Of a stretch of 64,000 bases of DNA, positions 34,120 to 43,768 are shown piece by piece. The DNA is from Extensimonas soli (lineage in GTDB: Bacteria > Pseudomonadota > Gammaproteobacteria > Burkholderiales > Burkholderiaceae_C). The stretch spans positions 127,659-191,658 of the forward strand of contig NZ_JARGEL010000032.1 in NCBI RefSeq assembly GCF_029211265.1, read 5' to 3'. The number at the start of each line of letters is the position of its first letter. Position 1 is the first letter of the stretch. The notes beneath the pieces are model-generated. The model ran no database searches, was not told the origin of the DNA, and was given only the letters and a program-made list of their open reading frames with translations. Position numbers and translations under genes: made by a program.

Positions 34120-37100
34120 TGTCAACGACCCCGCAACATGGATTGCTCGCACGTTTGCTCGATTATGTTGTTGAGCAATGTAAGGAAATCGACCCCAGGG
34201 CCTACGTGCTTACAGGCCGCTCTGGCTTTATGCGCTTCCCGAAGGACATGGTCGGGCTACCTGGCGTCGAACTCGACCGCAAGGTCGAAGGAGACCACAT
34301 CTGGCTGCAGGTCGCGCGCCTTGCGTCCACGTTACCGCCTGTTCTTTGCGAGGAGGCGCGGCCCTACATCACCTTTTCCGACGACCCGAGCGGGCCCGTG
34401 CCGGCTCTCAACGAGCAGGCGCTGCAACATCGATTCGTTGCTGACCGACGCTCGATCGGTGAGGAGGACGCAGCCACTCGTGACGAGCATCTCCGCGAGC
34501 GCGTTGCCAGCGCCTTGACGGACTACATACCGCTTTGGCAGGCCTGGGCCGAAGGGGAGAAACTCCGGCGCCGCACCATCGCACTCTATGGCGATCTCTT
34601 CATGTTCAAGGGTCTGCTCGAAGCCGAGGAGACTGCAAACCCATCGGAGCTGGTTTGGGGCATGGGCGTGGCGGCCTGGAAATTCACTGGCATGCGCACG
34701 GAGGACGGAAACGGCAAGGGCGTCAGCGTCGACTACCAGTACCCGCTGCTGACACAAGCCGTCGAAATCGACCTCGACCCTCAGACGCACACGATATCGG
34801 TGCGCCCCAGGGCCGTGGCCCCGCGCTTGGAGTTCGACGTCTTTGGCGCTTGGCAAGTCATGGGAGCTGCGGAAGTCGAGAAGCAGGCTAAGGCGCTCCT
34901 GGAGAGCGACTCGGAGCGCGCGCTCACGCCGTTCGACATTGGAAGCTTCGAGCCCATCTTGAAGCTCGCCGCGGGAAGCCTGAACAAGGAGGGGCGCTAC
35001 GACCCAGCCTATCAGGGGCTGCCCACTCCCTCCGAACAATTTCTCGCTACTGCAGGCTGGGTGTTGTTCGTTCGTCCGCGCTCGGCCAACTTCCTGGTCG
35101 AGGACATTCGTCGGCTGAAGGCACGTCTGCAAGCAGGCGATGCGATTCCTGCCGGCCCCGTTTGTCTGGTGACGCCGCCCTCTGATGAGGTCGTCAAGTA
35201 CGAGGCCATCTCGTTTCGAGGTCTGTGCAGTGGCAGCAGGGCCAAGGGTGAGCCACGAGAACTCTACTTCCCGTTGCCCTATAACCAGGAGCAGGAGACC
35301 ATCGTCGAAATGCTCGAGCGCGCACCTGGCGTCTGTGTCCAAGGGCCGCCGGGCACTGGTAAAACGCACACGATTGCCAACATCATCTGTCATTACCTTG
35401 CCACCGGGCGCAAGGTACTGGTGACCTCCAAGGGGGAGCATGCGTTGTCCGTACTGCAGGAGAAAATCCCGGAGAACGTGCGACCGCTGACTGTGGCGCT
35501 GCTGTCAGGCGACAAGGAGGGGATGCGGCAGTTTCAGGCCTCCATTGAGGCCATCACCCATAATCTGTCGCAGTTCAACACTCGCGCCACGCAAGACGAG
35601 ATTGAGCGCTGCAAGCAGCTGATCGACACTGCACACTCCGAGGTCGCCAGCATCGACAAACGTGTTGATCAGATTGCCGCGCAGCAGTTGGCGGGCATCG
35701 AGGTCGATGGCGTTCAGATGCGCGCGCAGAAGATGGCCGAGCTGGTCGTCTCCGGCCAGGAACAGCACGGCTGGTTTGACGACGAGCTGACGCTATTGCC
35801 GGAGCACGCTCCGCCCCTGAGCGACACCGAGGCGCAGAGGCTCAAGGATGCCCGCCGGCGACTGGGTGCTGACCTCGTCTACGCATCTTCACGGCTGCCC
35901 TCGAGCTTCGATCTCTTGCCTACCGAGGAGATGGCCAAGCTGCATGACGCGCTCGTGGGTATCCGCGAAATCGATAGCGCTGAAGCTGATGGCGAATTGT
36001 TGGCGCTGCGCGCCTTGACGCCCGAGGTGCTCGATGAAGCCCGCCGCATGCTCACGGCCGTGGAGCACATGCTCAAGATTGTGCAGCACCTGGAAGAAAT
36101 GCAGAGCCCCTGGGTCTTCGAGCTGCGGGCCAAGTGCCTTCGGCCGGACTTCGCCAGCGAACAGGAGGCATTGAAGGCATTGCTGGCCGAGGTCGACGAG
36201 CTGGTGAAGGCTCGCGCGGCATTCCTGCAGCGGCCTGTGGCGTTGCCCGCCGATGCATTGAGCAATCCGAAGGTAGTCCAAGCTATCGGGAGGGCGTGCG
36301 AGACGGGCAAGCCCTTCGGCTTGATGAGCTTTGGCAACGGTGACGCGAAGGAGCACGTTGGTGCCATCCGCGTGTCCGGACTTCCGCCGCAAGCAATCGA
36401 GGACTGGGCACATGTGCATCGCTACGTGCAGCTGCATGAGAGGGTACTTTCATTCTCCGTGCGATGGAACCAGTTCGCGCGGGAACTCGCGGTGCCTGAG
36501 GTGAAGTCTGACGTGGAGGCGTTGCGCTCGACCGAGCAGATTGCACTCGCCGCCAAGTGGGCGCACGAGCTTGCAACCTTGCACGACGTCAACCTGTCCC
36601 GTATGGCAGAGCGGGTGTTTCGCGATCCGCCGAAAGACGAGCTTCGGTGTGGTTCGGCGCAACTGCAGACGGTGCGCGAACAGCTGCGCCGGCACCTCAC
36701 GCGCGCCGAGCTCGCGACTGCCGCAGCGCATCTCGCCCTCATCCAGGAGAAGCTCGCCGGCACTTCGGGGGCGGTGGTTGAGCGGATGCGTGCGTTTATC
36801 GACACGCAGCTCGGCAGCCCCGAAGTCGCCACCGAGCGCATCGTGACCCAGTACGCGGAGCTCATCGGTGAGCTCAAGCGCATCGAATCGCTGTCGTCGA
36901 GCCTGGCAACTGTCCACGACCTATGTGCACGCATCGCGCGTGCCGGGGCAGTGAAGTGGGCAGCGCGCCTGCGTTCTCAAGTACTTCCGTCGACCGGCGA
37001 CGACGAGGTGATGCCTGTGTTATGGCGCGGCGCTTGGAACTGGGCGCGCATCAAGAACCACCTCGCAGCCATCGAAGCCCGCGAGGAGCTTCTGGAGCTC

Positions 37101-38681
37101 GCACAACGCCGCCACGACCTCGAGAGGGTGCTCGCACAGCAGTATGAGCAACTGGTGGCCAAGTCGGCGTGGCTCAAGACAAAGGATCAGGCGTCGGCCA
37201 AGGTGCTCTCGGCCCTGGAGAGCTACCGCGTGGCCATCCGGAGGATTGGCCAAGGCACCGGGCCCAACGCCACCCGTTACCGCCGCGACGCGCAAACGGC
37301 AATGCTCGATGCCCAGGGTGCGATTCCCTGCTGGATCATGAGTCACGCCAAGGTCTCCGAGAGCATGCCAGCCCAGCTCGGCGTCTTCGACTTGGTCATA
37401 GTGGACGAGGCCAGCCAGTCGGACCTCTGGGCATTGCCAGCGGTGCTACGGGGCAAAAAGATTCTGGTCGTGGGCGACGACAAGCAGGTCTCACCCAGCG
37501 GTGGCTTCATCTCGGCGGCCAAGATCGCGGCGCTCCGTGAGCGCTTCCTCTCTGACCAACCCTATGGGCGGGACTTGACTCCTGAAAAGTCTTTGTACGA
37601 CATAGCGTCTGCTGTGTTTGCGGCCGAGCGCGTAATGCTCGCGGAGCACTTCCGATGTGTGCAGCCCATCATCGCCTACAGTAACAAGACCTTCTATAAA
37701 AACCAGATTCGACCCCTTCGCGTACCCAAGGCCTCTGAACGCATCGACCCGCCGCTCGTGGACGTGTTCATTGAACAGGGTGTACGAGACCGCCGGGACG
37801 TCAACCGGATGGAGGCCGAGTTCATCGCGGCCGAAATCGAGGCGATCCTGCGCAACCCCAAGCTGCGCAATCGCACGATCGGGGCTGTGTCCCTCTTGGG
37901 GCCCGAGCAGGCCAAGTTCATCCACAACTTGGTGGTCAGCCGATTGGACCTGACCGAACTCGAGCGGCGCAAGTTCGCCTGCGGCGACGCCTACGTGTTC
38001 CAAGGCAGCGAGCGCGACATCATGTTCCTGAGCATGGTGGCCGACGCCACCCGCCACCATGCACTCTCTGGTCAGCTCTTCGAGCAGCGATTCAACGTCG
38101 CCGCCAGCCGTGCCCGCGACCGTATGTACCTCGTGCGCTCAGTCAAGCTCGGTGAGTTGTCGATGACAGACGTTCGACGCACGCTCGTCGAACACTTCAG
38201 TATGCCGCTGGATGGCGGTGAGGAGGAAAGAAGCCTCATCGACATGTGTGAGTCTGGGTTCGAGCGCGATGTCTATTCGTCACTCGTCGATCTTGGTTAC
38301 CGAGTCACGCCCCAAGTCAAGGTGGGCGCCTACCGTATCGACTTTGTCGTAGAGGGCGCGAACGACACTCGCCTTGCTATCGAATGTGACGGCGACGAGT
38401 TTCATGGCCCGGACCGCTGGCCGGCAGACATGCAGCGCCAGCGCATACTCGAGCGCGCCGGTTGGGTCTTCTGGCGGTGCTTCGCATCGACGTGGTCGCT
38501 GCGTAAGGACGAGGTGCTAACCGAACTCAAGGCACGGCTACATGCAATGGGCATCGAGCCGCTTGGGGCCCTGGAGCGCACGCCGACGCTTGTCGATAGC
38601 CGTGTGTGGCCGATGCCGAGTGCAGTTGATCGCAGTTCGGTTTCAGATGAGGCTGGCGATGCCCTTGCGTGGAAGCAGTGA
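34119..38681 (+). CDS. Large superfamily 1 helicase with C-terminal PD-(D/E)xK-type nuclease domain (putative defence protein)
   Basis: A 1520-aa protein. Residues ~1-380 are an N-terminal region without a recognised domain. The P-loop GPPGTGKT is at 409-416 with following motif Ia; a long helical insertion spans ~470-1080. Walker B VDEAS is at 1095-1099 and motif III GDDKQVSP at 1119-1126, then helicase C-terminal motifs including VFQGSERDIMFLSMV and FNVAASRARDRMYLVRS. Residues ~1375-1475 form a Vsr-like/REase domain: YRIDFVV (Asp1408), LAIECDGDEFHG (Glu1422, Asp1424) and QRQRILERAGW. Such helicase-nuclease proteins occur in bacterial defence islands. Codon use and GC differ somewhat from the flanking nif genes. 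Confidence 0.8.
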   Translation: MSTTPQHGLLARLLDYVVEQCKEIDPRAYVLTGRSGFMRFPKDMVGLPGVELDRKVEGDHIWLQVARLASTLPPVLCEEARPYITFSDDPSGPVPALNEQALQHRFVADRRSIGEEDAATRDEHLRERVASALTDYIPLWQAWAEGEKLRRRTIALYGDLFMFKGLLEAEETANPSELVWGMGVAAWKFTGMRTEDGNGKGVSVDYQYPLLTQAVEIDLDPQTHTISVRPRAVAPRLEFDVFGAWQVMGAAEVEKQAKALLESDSERALTPFDIGSFEPILKLAAGSLNKEGRYDPAYQGLPTPSEQFLATAGWVLFVRPRSANFLVEDIRRLKARLQAGDAIPAGPVCLVTPPSDEVVKYEAISFRGLCSGSRAKGEPRELYFPLPYNQEQETIVEMLERAPGVCVQGPPGTGKTHTIANIICHYLATGRKVLVTSKGEHALSVLQEKIPENVRPLTVALLSGDKEGMRQFQASIEAITHNLSQFNTRATQDEIERCKQLIDTAHSEVASIDKRVDQIAAQQLAGIEVDGVQMRAQKMAELVVSGQEQHGWFDDELTLLPEHAPPLSDTEAQRLKDARRRLGADLVYASSRLPSSFDLLPTEEMAKLHDALVGIREIDSAEADGELLALRALTPEVLDEARRMLTAVEHMLKIVQHLEEMQSPWVFELRAKCLRPDFASEQEALKALLAEVDELVKARAAFLQRPVALPADALSNPKVVQAIGRACETGKPFGLMSFGNGDAKEHVGAIRVSGLPPQAIEDWAHVHRYVQLHERVLSFSVRWNQFARELAVPEVKSDVEALRSTEQIALAAKWAHELATLHDVNLSRMAERVFRDPPKDELRCGSAQLQTVREQLRRHLTRAELATAAAHLALIQEKLAGTSGAVVERMRAFIDTQLGSPEVATERIVTQYAELIGELKRIESLSSSLATVHDLCARIARAGAVKWAARLRSQVLPSTGDDEVMPVLWRGAWNWARIKNHLAAIEAREELLELAQRRHDLERVLAQQYEQLVAKSAWLKTKDQASAKVLSALESYRVAIRRIGQGTGPNATRYRRDAQTAMLDAQGAIPCWIMSHAKVSESMPAQLGVFDLVIVDEASQSDLWALPAVLRGKKILVVGDDKQVSPSGGFISAAKIAALRERFLSDQPYGRDLTPEKSLYDIASAVFAAERVMLAEHFRCVQPIIAYSNKTFYKNQIRPLRVPKASERIDPPLVDVFIEQGVRDRRDVNRMEAEFIAAEIEAILRNPKLRNRTIGAVSLLGPEQAKFIHNLVVSRLDLTELERRKFACGDAYVFQGSERDIMFLSMVADATRHHALSGQLFEQRFNVAASRARDRMYLVRSVKLGELSMTDVRRTLVEHFSMPLDGGEEERSLIDMCESGFERDVYSSLVDLGYRVTPQVKVGAYRIDFVVEGANDTRLAIECDGDEFHGPDRWPADMQRQRILERAGWVFWRCFASTWSLRKDEVLTELKARLHAMGIEPLGALERTPTLVDSRVWPMPSAVDRSSVSDEAGDALAWKQ

Positions 38682-38986
38682 ACGGTTTTTTCTCAATACT
38701 CGTTGTTCTTGCTGAGCCGGAAAGAGCGCCTTTGGGTGAAGGACGAGTTTTCTGTTTACCGCCATCAATCGCCTGACAGGCTCTGCCAAACTCAACAGCC
38801 TCGATTCGCAAGCGTGCCCGCGTTTATTCATCGAACGCATCAACGGCCATTAAATCCATCGCGTCGTAGATTTCTACCAAAGAAGGTTGCGGCACAAATT
38901 CCCATATCCATACACCAGACCGATCTCGCCCGAAGTTGAAAGGCAGTGGTGTCCAGACGATCTCTTTTGCTTCGGTAGCTGCCACG
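38682..38986. other. Right junction of the helicase insert; no gene seen
   Basis: 305 bp of lower-GC sequence. Frames on either strand are short and unlike known proteins. It separates the helicase gene from the convergent end of the nifV-fix operon. No terminator or repeat flanking the insert could be identified by eye. Confidence 0.5.
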
Positions 38987-39475
38987 CTACGGCGCGCCTT
39001 CGGACTGGCGCAAAAGTGCCCGCACCACGCCGGCGCCGATCTGGTCGGTGGGGTCCAGGCGGTCGAGCTGCGCCACCAGCGCCTGCGCGAGTGCGCGTTC
39101 GCCGCGGCGCAGGTGGATGAAGGCCAGGGCCTTGAGGGTGAAGAGCCAAAAGCGCGCCGCGCCCGGCGCGGCGAAGTCGGCGGCGCCTGGTGTCACGCTG
39201 CGCCAGTCGGCGGGCAGTCCGGCGGCTTGGGCGGCGGCCTCGAGGCCGCGGCGCGCGGCTTGCTGCGCCTGGTCGAGCTCGCCCAGGCCGGCGTGCAGTT
39301 TGTAGAGCAGGTAATGAATGGGCAGGCTCTGCGGCGAGCTCAGCGAGGCGGCCCAGAGCATGGCCGCGGCATGCTCGCGCGGTACTTTGCGCGCCTGCTC
39401 GACCCAGTGCGCCACGGCGGGCGCCACCGCGCCGCCGAACAGCTCCGTCGATTCGACGCCGGTGAGAATGTTCAC
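38987..39475 (-). CDS. TPR-like nif-associated protein (162 aa)
   Basis: Starts at GTG, overlapping the stop of the upstream ferredoxin gene (GTGA). A helical repeat protein: VAHWVEQARKVPREHAAAMLWAA, LPIHYLLYKLHAGLGELDQAQQAARRGLEAA, and the last helices ARFWLFTLKALAFIHLRRGE, then LDRLDPTDQIGAGVVRALL. This end region is clearly paralogous to that of the 190-aa protein at 55770. Likely a protein-binding helper; target unknown. Confidence 0.75.
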   Translation of the reverse strand: MNILTGVESTELFGGAVAPAVAHWVEQARKVPREHAAAMLWAASLSSPQSLPIHYLLYKLHAGLGELDQAQQAARRGLEAAAQAAGLPADWRSVTPGAADFAAPGAARFWLFTLKALAFIHLRRGERALAQALVAQLDRLDPTDQIGAGVVRALLRQSEGAP

Positions 39476-39795
39476 CAGACGGCCCCGGGCGCGACCAGCC
39501 GTGCGACGGGCACGCCGCCCTCGAGGTGGCTCGTGAAGATTTCGGCCACGTCGGCTTCGGTCACGCCGCGGTAGAGCACGGCCTCGGGATAGACCAGCAC
39601 GTTCACGCCCTGGTCGCAGGGCCCGAGGCAGCCTGAATAGGTGACCGCGCATTTTTCGTAGGCCTGGCGCTTTTGCTGTTCGGCCCAGAAGGCCTGCAGC
39701 ACGGCCATGCTGCCCTTGCTGGCGCAGGAGCCGCGCGGGTGCTGCGGCGGGCGGTTTTGCGTGCAGACGAAGACGTGGCGTTCGGGTTTGGGCAT
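39472..39795 (-). CDS. Thioredoxin-like [2Fe-2S] ferredoxin
   Basis: A 107-aa protein of the thioredoxin-fold [2Fe-2S] family (Shethna-type/NuoE-like): RHVFVCTQNRPPQHPRGSCA, then CAVTYSGCLGPCDQGVNVLVYPE, which supply the four cluster Cys. A. vinelandii has a related protein that protects nitrogenase from oxygen; a protective or electron-transfer role here is inference. It lies directly after fixX. Confidence 0.85.
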   Translation of the reverse strand: MPKPERHVFVCTQNRPPQHPRGSCASKGSMAVLQAFWAEQQKRQAYEKCAVTYSGCLGPCDQGVNVLVYPEAVLYRGVTEADVAEIFTSHLEGGVPVARLVAPGAVW

Positions 39796-39811
39796 GCGGC
39801 GCTCCCTGTGG

Positions 39812-40111
39812 TCAGCCGAACTTGAACAGGATGCCGTGCCCGCCGCGCGGGTACTCCCATTCGACGTTCAGGTGTTCGCTGCAGATGATGCGGCAGCTGC
39901 CGCATTCGAGGCAGCCGTCGGTGATCAGCGTGACGTTGCCGTTGCCCTCGCTTTTGTAGCAGGAGGCCGGGCAGATGAAGGTGCAGCTCTTGGCTTCGCA
40001 GACGTTGGTGCACACGTCGGCATCCTTGATCTTGATGTGCGGCCGCCCTGCATCGACGCGGTAGCGGTTCTGGAAGAGCTTTTCTTCCACATTGACGGTG
40101 AGCGTGTTCAT
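39812..40111 (-). CDS. fixX: FixX, ferredoxin-like protein of the electron-bifurcating FixABCX complex
   Basis: A 99-aa ferredoxin-like protein: EEKLFQNRYRVDAGRPHIKI, then CTFICPASCY and GCLECGSCRIICSEHLNVEWEYPRGGHGI. It takes electrons from FixC towards nitrogenase reductase or ferredoxin. Its start overlaps the fixC stop by 4 bp. Confidence 0.95.
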   Translation of the reverse strand: MNTLTVNVEEKLFQNRYRVDAGRPHIKIKDADVCTNVCEAKSCTFICPASCYKSEGNGNVTLITDGCLECGSCRIICSEHLNVEWEYPRGGHGILFKFG

Positions 40112-41418
40112 CGTATGGCCTTCCAGAGTTTGTACGCATCGCCCACGAGCCCGGTGAGTTTGCGGGTTTTGCGGAAATGCGCGAAGACTTCGCGCTCCTT
40201 GCTCTTCTTGTCCACGCCATCGACCGTGATCATGGTGCGCGCCGCCTGCGCGACCAGGTCGGGGTAGGTGGTGAAGAACTGCGGGTTCTTGTGCATCACG
40301 GTGGGCAGGTCGCGGTATTTGCGCAAGTCCTTCATGACGAAGCTGTCGTCGAGCGCGGCCTTGTAGGGCTTGAGCGCATTGGCGTGAAAGCCCTTGCCGG
40401 ATGCTTTGGCGGCGATCACCGTCTCGGCCGCAAGCCGCCCCGTGGTCATGGCCAGGTTGGAGCCCTCGCGGTGCGCCGCGTTGACGAAGCCGCCCGAGTC
40501 GCCCACGATCAGCCAGCCGTTGCCGTACACCTGCGGGATGGCGTTGAAGCCGCCTTCGGGGATCAGGTGGGCGCAGTATTCCTTCATTTCGCCGCCCTCG
40601 ATCAGCGGCGCGATGGCCGGGTGGCGCTTCATGTTTTCGAGCAGCACGTAGGGGCTGGTGCGGTTGGGATTGCTCTTGAAGTCGGACAGCATGCAGCCCA
40701 CGCCTATGGTCAGCGACTCCTTGTTGGTGTAGAGAAAGCCCGTGCCCATCATGCCGTCGGTGATGCGCCCCACCATCTCTATCACCACGCCCGACTCTTC
40801 GCCGACGTTGAAGCGCTGGCGGATGGTGTCTTCGGGCAGAAACAGGATTTCCTTCACCGCCAGGGCCACGTTCTGTGCCTTGATCTCGCCGTGAAAGCCG
40901 GCTTTGCGCGCCAGGGTGGAGTTGACGCCATCGGCCAGCACCACCACGTCGGCATAGACGTCGCCCTGCTCGCGGTCGCACTGCACGCCCACCACCTGGT
41001 CGCCGTCCATGATCAGGTGGTTGACCGTGGTTTCGCAGATCAGCAGGGCGCCGGCTTCGCGCACCTTGGCGCTGAACCACTTGTCGAACTGGGCGCGGAT
41101 GATGGTGTAGCGGTTGTAGGGCGGCTTGTCGTAATCGGCGCTGCGGATGTGCGTGCCGACGAAGGAGCTGTCGTCGAGCATCCACATGCGCTGCTCGATG
41201 ATGTGGCGCTCCAGCGGCGCGTCTTCGCGAAAGTCGGGGATGATTTCTTCGAGTGCCTTGGCGTACAGGATGGCGCCCTGCACGTTCTTGCTGCCGGGGT
41301 ATTCCCCGCGCTCGATCTGCAGCACCTTGAGGCCGGCTTTGGCCATGGTGTAGGCGCAGGCGTTGCCCGAGGGGCCGGCGCCGACGACGATGGCGTCGAA
41401 TTGGGAGGGTTTTCTCAT
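40108..41418 (-). CDS. fixC: FixC, electron-transfer flavoprotein-quinone oxidoreductase-like subunit
   Basis: A 436-aa FAD protein of the ETF-QO family. FAD-binding VVGAGPSGNACAYTMAKAG is at residues ~12-30; GWLIVGDSGGFVNAAHREGSNLAMTTG and C-terminal RDLPTVMHKNPQFFTTYPDL are typical. In FixABCX, NADH electrons are split between quinone and ferredoxin, letting aerobic diazotrophs make low-potential reductant at the membrane. Confidence 0.95.
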   Translation of the reverse strand: MRKPSQFDAIVVGAGPSGNACAYTMAKAGLKVLQIERGEYPGSKNVQGAILYAKALEEIIPDFREDAPLERHIIEQRMWMLDDSSFVGTHIRSADYDKPPYNRYTIIRAQFDKWFSAKVREAGALLICETTVNHLIMDGDQVVGVQCDREQGDVYADVVVLADGVNSTLARKAGFHGEIKAQNVALAVKEILFLPEDTIRQRFNVGEESGVVIEMVGRITDGMMGTGFLYTNKESLTIGVGCMLSDFKSNPNRTSPYVLLENMKRHPAIAPLIEGGEMKEYCAHLIPEGGFNAIPQVYGNGWLIVGDSGGFVNAAHREGSNLAMTTGRLAAETVIAAKASGKGFHANALKPYKAALDDSFVMKDLRKYRDLPTVMHKNPQFFTTYPDLVAQAARTMITVDGVDKKSKEREVFAHFRKTRKLTGLVGDAYKLWKAIR

Positions 41419-41445
41419 CGTGCGCTCCTTGTGTGGCTCAGTGGA

Positions 41446-42555
41446 TCAGGCCACTTGTTTGCTGCGCAGCGCCAGGTGCGCGGCGAAGGCTTGCGTCAGG
41501 GCGGGCACCACCTGCATCGCGTTGCCGACGATGCCGTAGTGTGCGAAGTCGAAGATGGGCGCGTTCGGGTCGGTGTTGATGGCCACGATCACGTCGCTCG
41601 ACTCCATGCCCACGCGGTGCTGGATCGCGCCGCTGATGCCCGCGGCGATGTAGAGCTTGGGGCGCACCGTCTTGCCGGTCTGGCCCACCTGCCGGTCGGC
41701 CTCGACCCAGCCGGCCTGCACCACCGGGCGCGTCGCCCCGACCTCGCCGCCAAGCACGCGCGCGAGCTCGAACAGCAGCTTGAAGTTTTCGGGGTTTTTC
41801 ATGCCCTTGCCGCCGCTGACGATCACCTCGGCATAGGGCAGGTTGATCTTGTTGCTGCTCGCGTCGGGGATGAAGTCCAGCAGCTTGGTGACGATCTGCG
41901 CCTCGGCCATGCCCAGGGTTTCCTGCACCACTTCGCCCGTGCGGCCTGCTTCGGCGCGCGGCATGGCGAGCACGCGCGGGCGCACGGTCGCCATCTGCGG
42001 CCGGTAGGCCAGGGTCATGATGGTGCACAGCAGCGAGCCGCCAAAGGTCGGCCGCGTGGCCGCCAGGGCCTTGGAGACGGGGTCTATGTTCAGCTCGGTA
42101 CAGTCGGCCGTGAGCCCGGTCAGCAGCGTGGTGGCCACCGAGCCCGCGAGGTCGCGCCCCATGGAGGTCGCGCCCAGCAGCAGGATTTCGGGCTGGTATT
42201 TGTTGACCAGGTCGGTCAGGCCCTTGGTGAAGGGCTCGTTGCGGTAGCCCTTGAGCACGGGGTCGTGCACGATGTAGGCCTTGTCGGCACCGAAGGTGAA
42301 GGCTTCGGCGGCGTAGCTCTCCAGCGGCTCGTCGCTGCCGCCGAGCACGACCACGCCGACCTGGCTGCCCAGAAGGTCGGCGAGCTTGCGCGCTTCGCCC
42401 AGCAGTTCCCACGAGACGCTGTGCACATGGCCGCGGTCGTGTTCGACGAACACCCATACGCCCTTGTAGGCCTTGAGGTGTTCGGGCAGTTCCAGGTTGC
42501 GGCCGCGTCCGGCGGGGCGCTTGGCCGGCGTGGCAGGGGTGGTGGGGGCGTTCAT
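41446..42555 (-). CDS. fixB: FixB, electron transfer flavoprotein alpha-like subunit
   Basis: A 369-aa ETF-alpha homologue: [27 protein letters not shown] at the N-terminus, [17 protein letters not shown], and the C-terminal FAD site [18 protein letters not shown] with [20 protein letters not shown]. The ATG at 42555 overlaps the fixA stop (ATGA). It pairs with FixA. Confidence 0.95.
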   Translation of the reverse strand: MNAPTTPATPAKRPAGRGRNLELPEHLKAYKGVWVFVEHDRGHVHSVSWELLGEARKLADLLGSQVGVVVLGGSDEPLESYAAEAFTFGADKAYIVHDPVLKGYRNEPFTKGLTDLVNKYQPEILLLGATSMGRDLAGSVATTLLTGLTADCTELNIDPVSKALAATRPTFGGSLLCTIMTLAYRPQMATVRPRVLAMPRAEAGRTGEVVQETLGMAEAQIVTKLLDFIPDASSNKINLPYAEVIVSGGKGMKNPENFKLLFELARVLGGEVGATRPVVQAGWVEADRQVGQTGKTVRPKLYIAAGISGAIQHRVGMESSDVIVAINTDPNAPIFDFAHYGIVGNAMQVVPALTQAFAAHLALRSKQVA

Positions 42556-43400
42556 GCTTGCTCCTTCATCAGCAGGTCGTTTTCCAGCGTCGGGTGGCGC
42601 GTGAAGATTTTTTGCAACAGGTTGAGCGACACGTCGCGCAGGTTCGAGGTTTCGAGGTCGAGCATTTCGGCCTTCTCGCTGCGCGGTGTGGGGCCGAAGA
42701 CCTTGCTGACCACGGTGGGCGAGCCCTTGAGGCCGATCTTGTCGAGGTCTTCGATGCCGGCTTCTTCCTTGCTCCACTTGCGCACCGCATAGGCTGCCGC
42801 GTGCACCATGGCCGGCAGGCTGGCAAAGCGCAGCTCGTTGGTGTTTTCCAGCATGGTGATCAGGCAGGGCAGCGCGGTTTGCAGCACCTGCACGCCGCCT
42901 TCGGCGCGGCGCTCCACGGTGATGCGGCGCTGCTCGAGGTCGGTCTCGACGATGCGCGAGACGTAGGTCAGCAGCTGCAGGCCCAGGCGCTTGGCGATGC
43001 CCGGCCCCACCTGGGCGGTGTCGCCGTCAATGGTCTGCTTGCCCGTGAACACGATGTCCACCGCCTGCTCCCGGCCGATCTGGCGAATGCCCGCGGCGAG
43101 CGCGTAGGAGGTTGCGAGCGTGTCGGCGCCCGCGAAGGCGCGGTCGGTCACGAGCACGGCGTCGTCGGCGCCGAAGCTGATGCACTTGCGCAGCGCCTCC
43201 TCGGCCTGCGGCGGGCCCATGCACAGCACGGTGACTTTGCCGCCGAAGCGGTCCTTGAGGCGCAGCGCCTCTTCGAGCGAAAACAGGTCATACGGGTTGA
43301 CGATGGCTGGTACGCCCTGGCGCATGATGGTGTTGGTCACCGGGTGGACGCGGATCTGCGCCGAGTCCGGCACTTGTTTGATGCAGACGACGATGTGCAT
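42552..43400 (-). CDS. fixA: FixA, electron transfer flavoprotein beta-like subunit
   Basis: A 282-aa ETF-beta homologue: [60 protein letters not shown] and [22 protein letters not shown]. It binds the bifurcating flavin with FixB and accepts electrons from NADH. It begins 24 bp after nifW in the nifV-led operon. Confidence 0.95.
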   Translation of the reverse strand: MHIVVCIKQVPDSAQIRVHPVTNTIMRQGVPAIVNPYDLFSLEEALRLKDRFGGKVTVLCMGPPQAEEALRKCISFGADDAVLVTDRAFAGADTLATSYALAAGIRQIGREQAVDIVFTGKQTIDGDTAQVGPGIAKRLGLQLLTYVSRIVETDLEQRRITVERRAEGGVQVLQTALPCLITMLENTNELRFASLPAMVHAAAYAVRKWSKEEAGIEDLDKIGLKGSPTVVSKVFGPTPRSEKAEMLDLETSNLRDVSLNLLQKIFTRHPTLENDLLMKEQA

Positions 43401-43424
43401 GGGAGGCTCCTTGGGTTGTGGCGC

Positions 43425-43763
43425 TCAGGCCGCGGCGCGCGGAGGCAGGGAGGTGCGCAGGCTGTCGAGCGTGACGTGCTGCCGGCCACCTGTGTCCTGG
43501 AACACTTTGAAGACCTTTTCCTGCGCCGGGGTCGAGCGCACAAAGTCGGCGTAGGCCCGGGCCAGCTGCTCGCGGTAGGCCGTGAACAGCGCCAGCTCGT
43601 CCATTTCGGGGGGCAGGTTCTGCTGGCGGAGGTATTGGAAAAACCGCTTGAGGATGTGCAGGCGGCTGACGTTGACCACGCTTTGCTCGAAGGGCACGCC
43701 GAAGAACTGCAGAAAATCCTCGGCAGAAGACAGGGCCTTGATTTGTTGGATGAAGTTTTCCAT
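43425..43763 (-). CDS. nifW: NifW, nitrogenase-stabilising/protective protein
   Basis: A 112-aa protein: LSSAEDFLQFFGVPFEQSVVNVSRLHILKRFFQYL is the NifW signature. It binds NifDK and helps maturation or oxygen protection. It is 5 bp downstream of cysE and followed by fixA, the common nifV-cysE-nifW-fix order. Confidence 0.93.
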   Translation of the reverse strand: MENFIQQIKALSSAEDFLQFFGVPFEQSVVNVSRLHILKRFFQYLRQQNLPPEMDELALFTAYREQLARAYADFVRSTPAQEKVFKVFQDTGGRQHVTLDSLRTSLPPRAAA

Positions 43764-43768
43764 GGGGC

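Noticed and set aside
40177..42792. An 871-codon plus-strand frame opposite fixC and fixB
   Set aside because: Same reason: antisense to conserved FixB/FixC with no protein-like segments.
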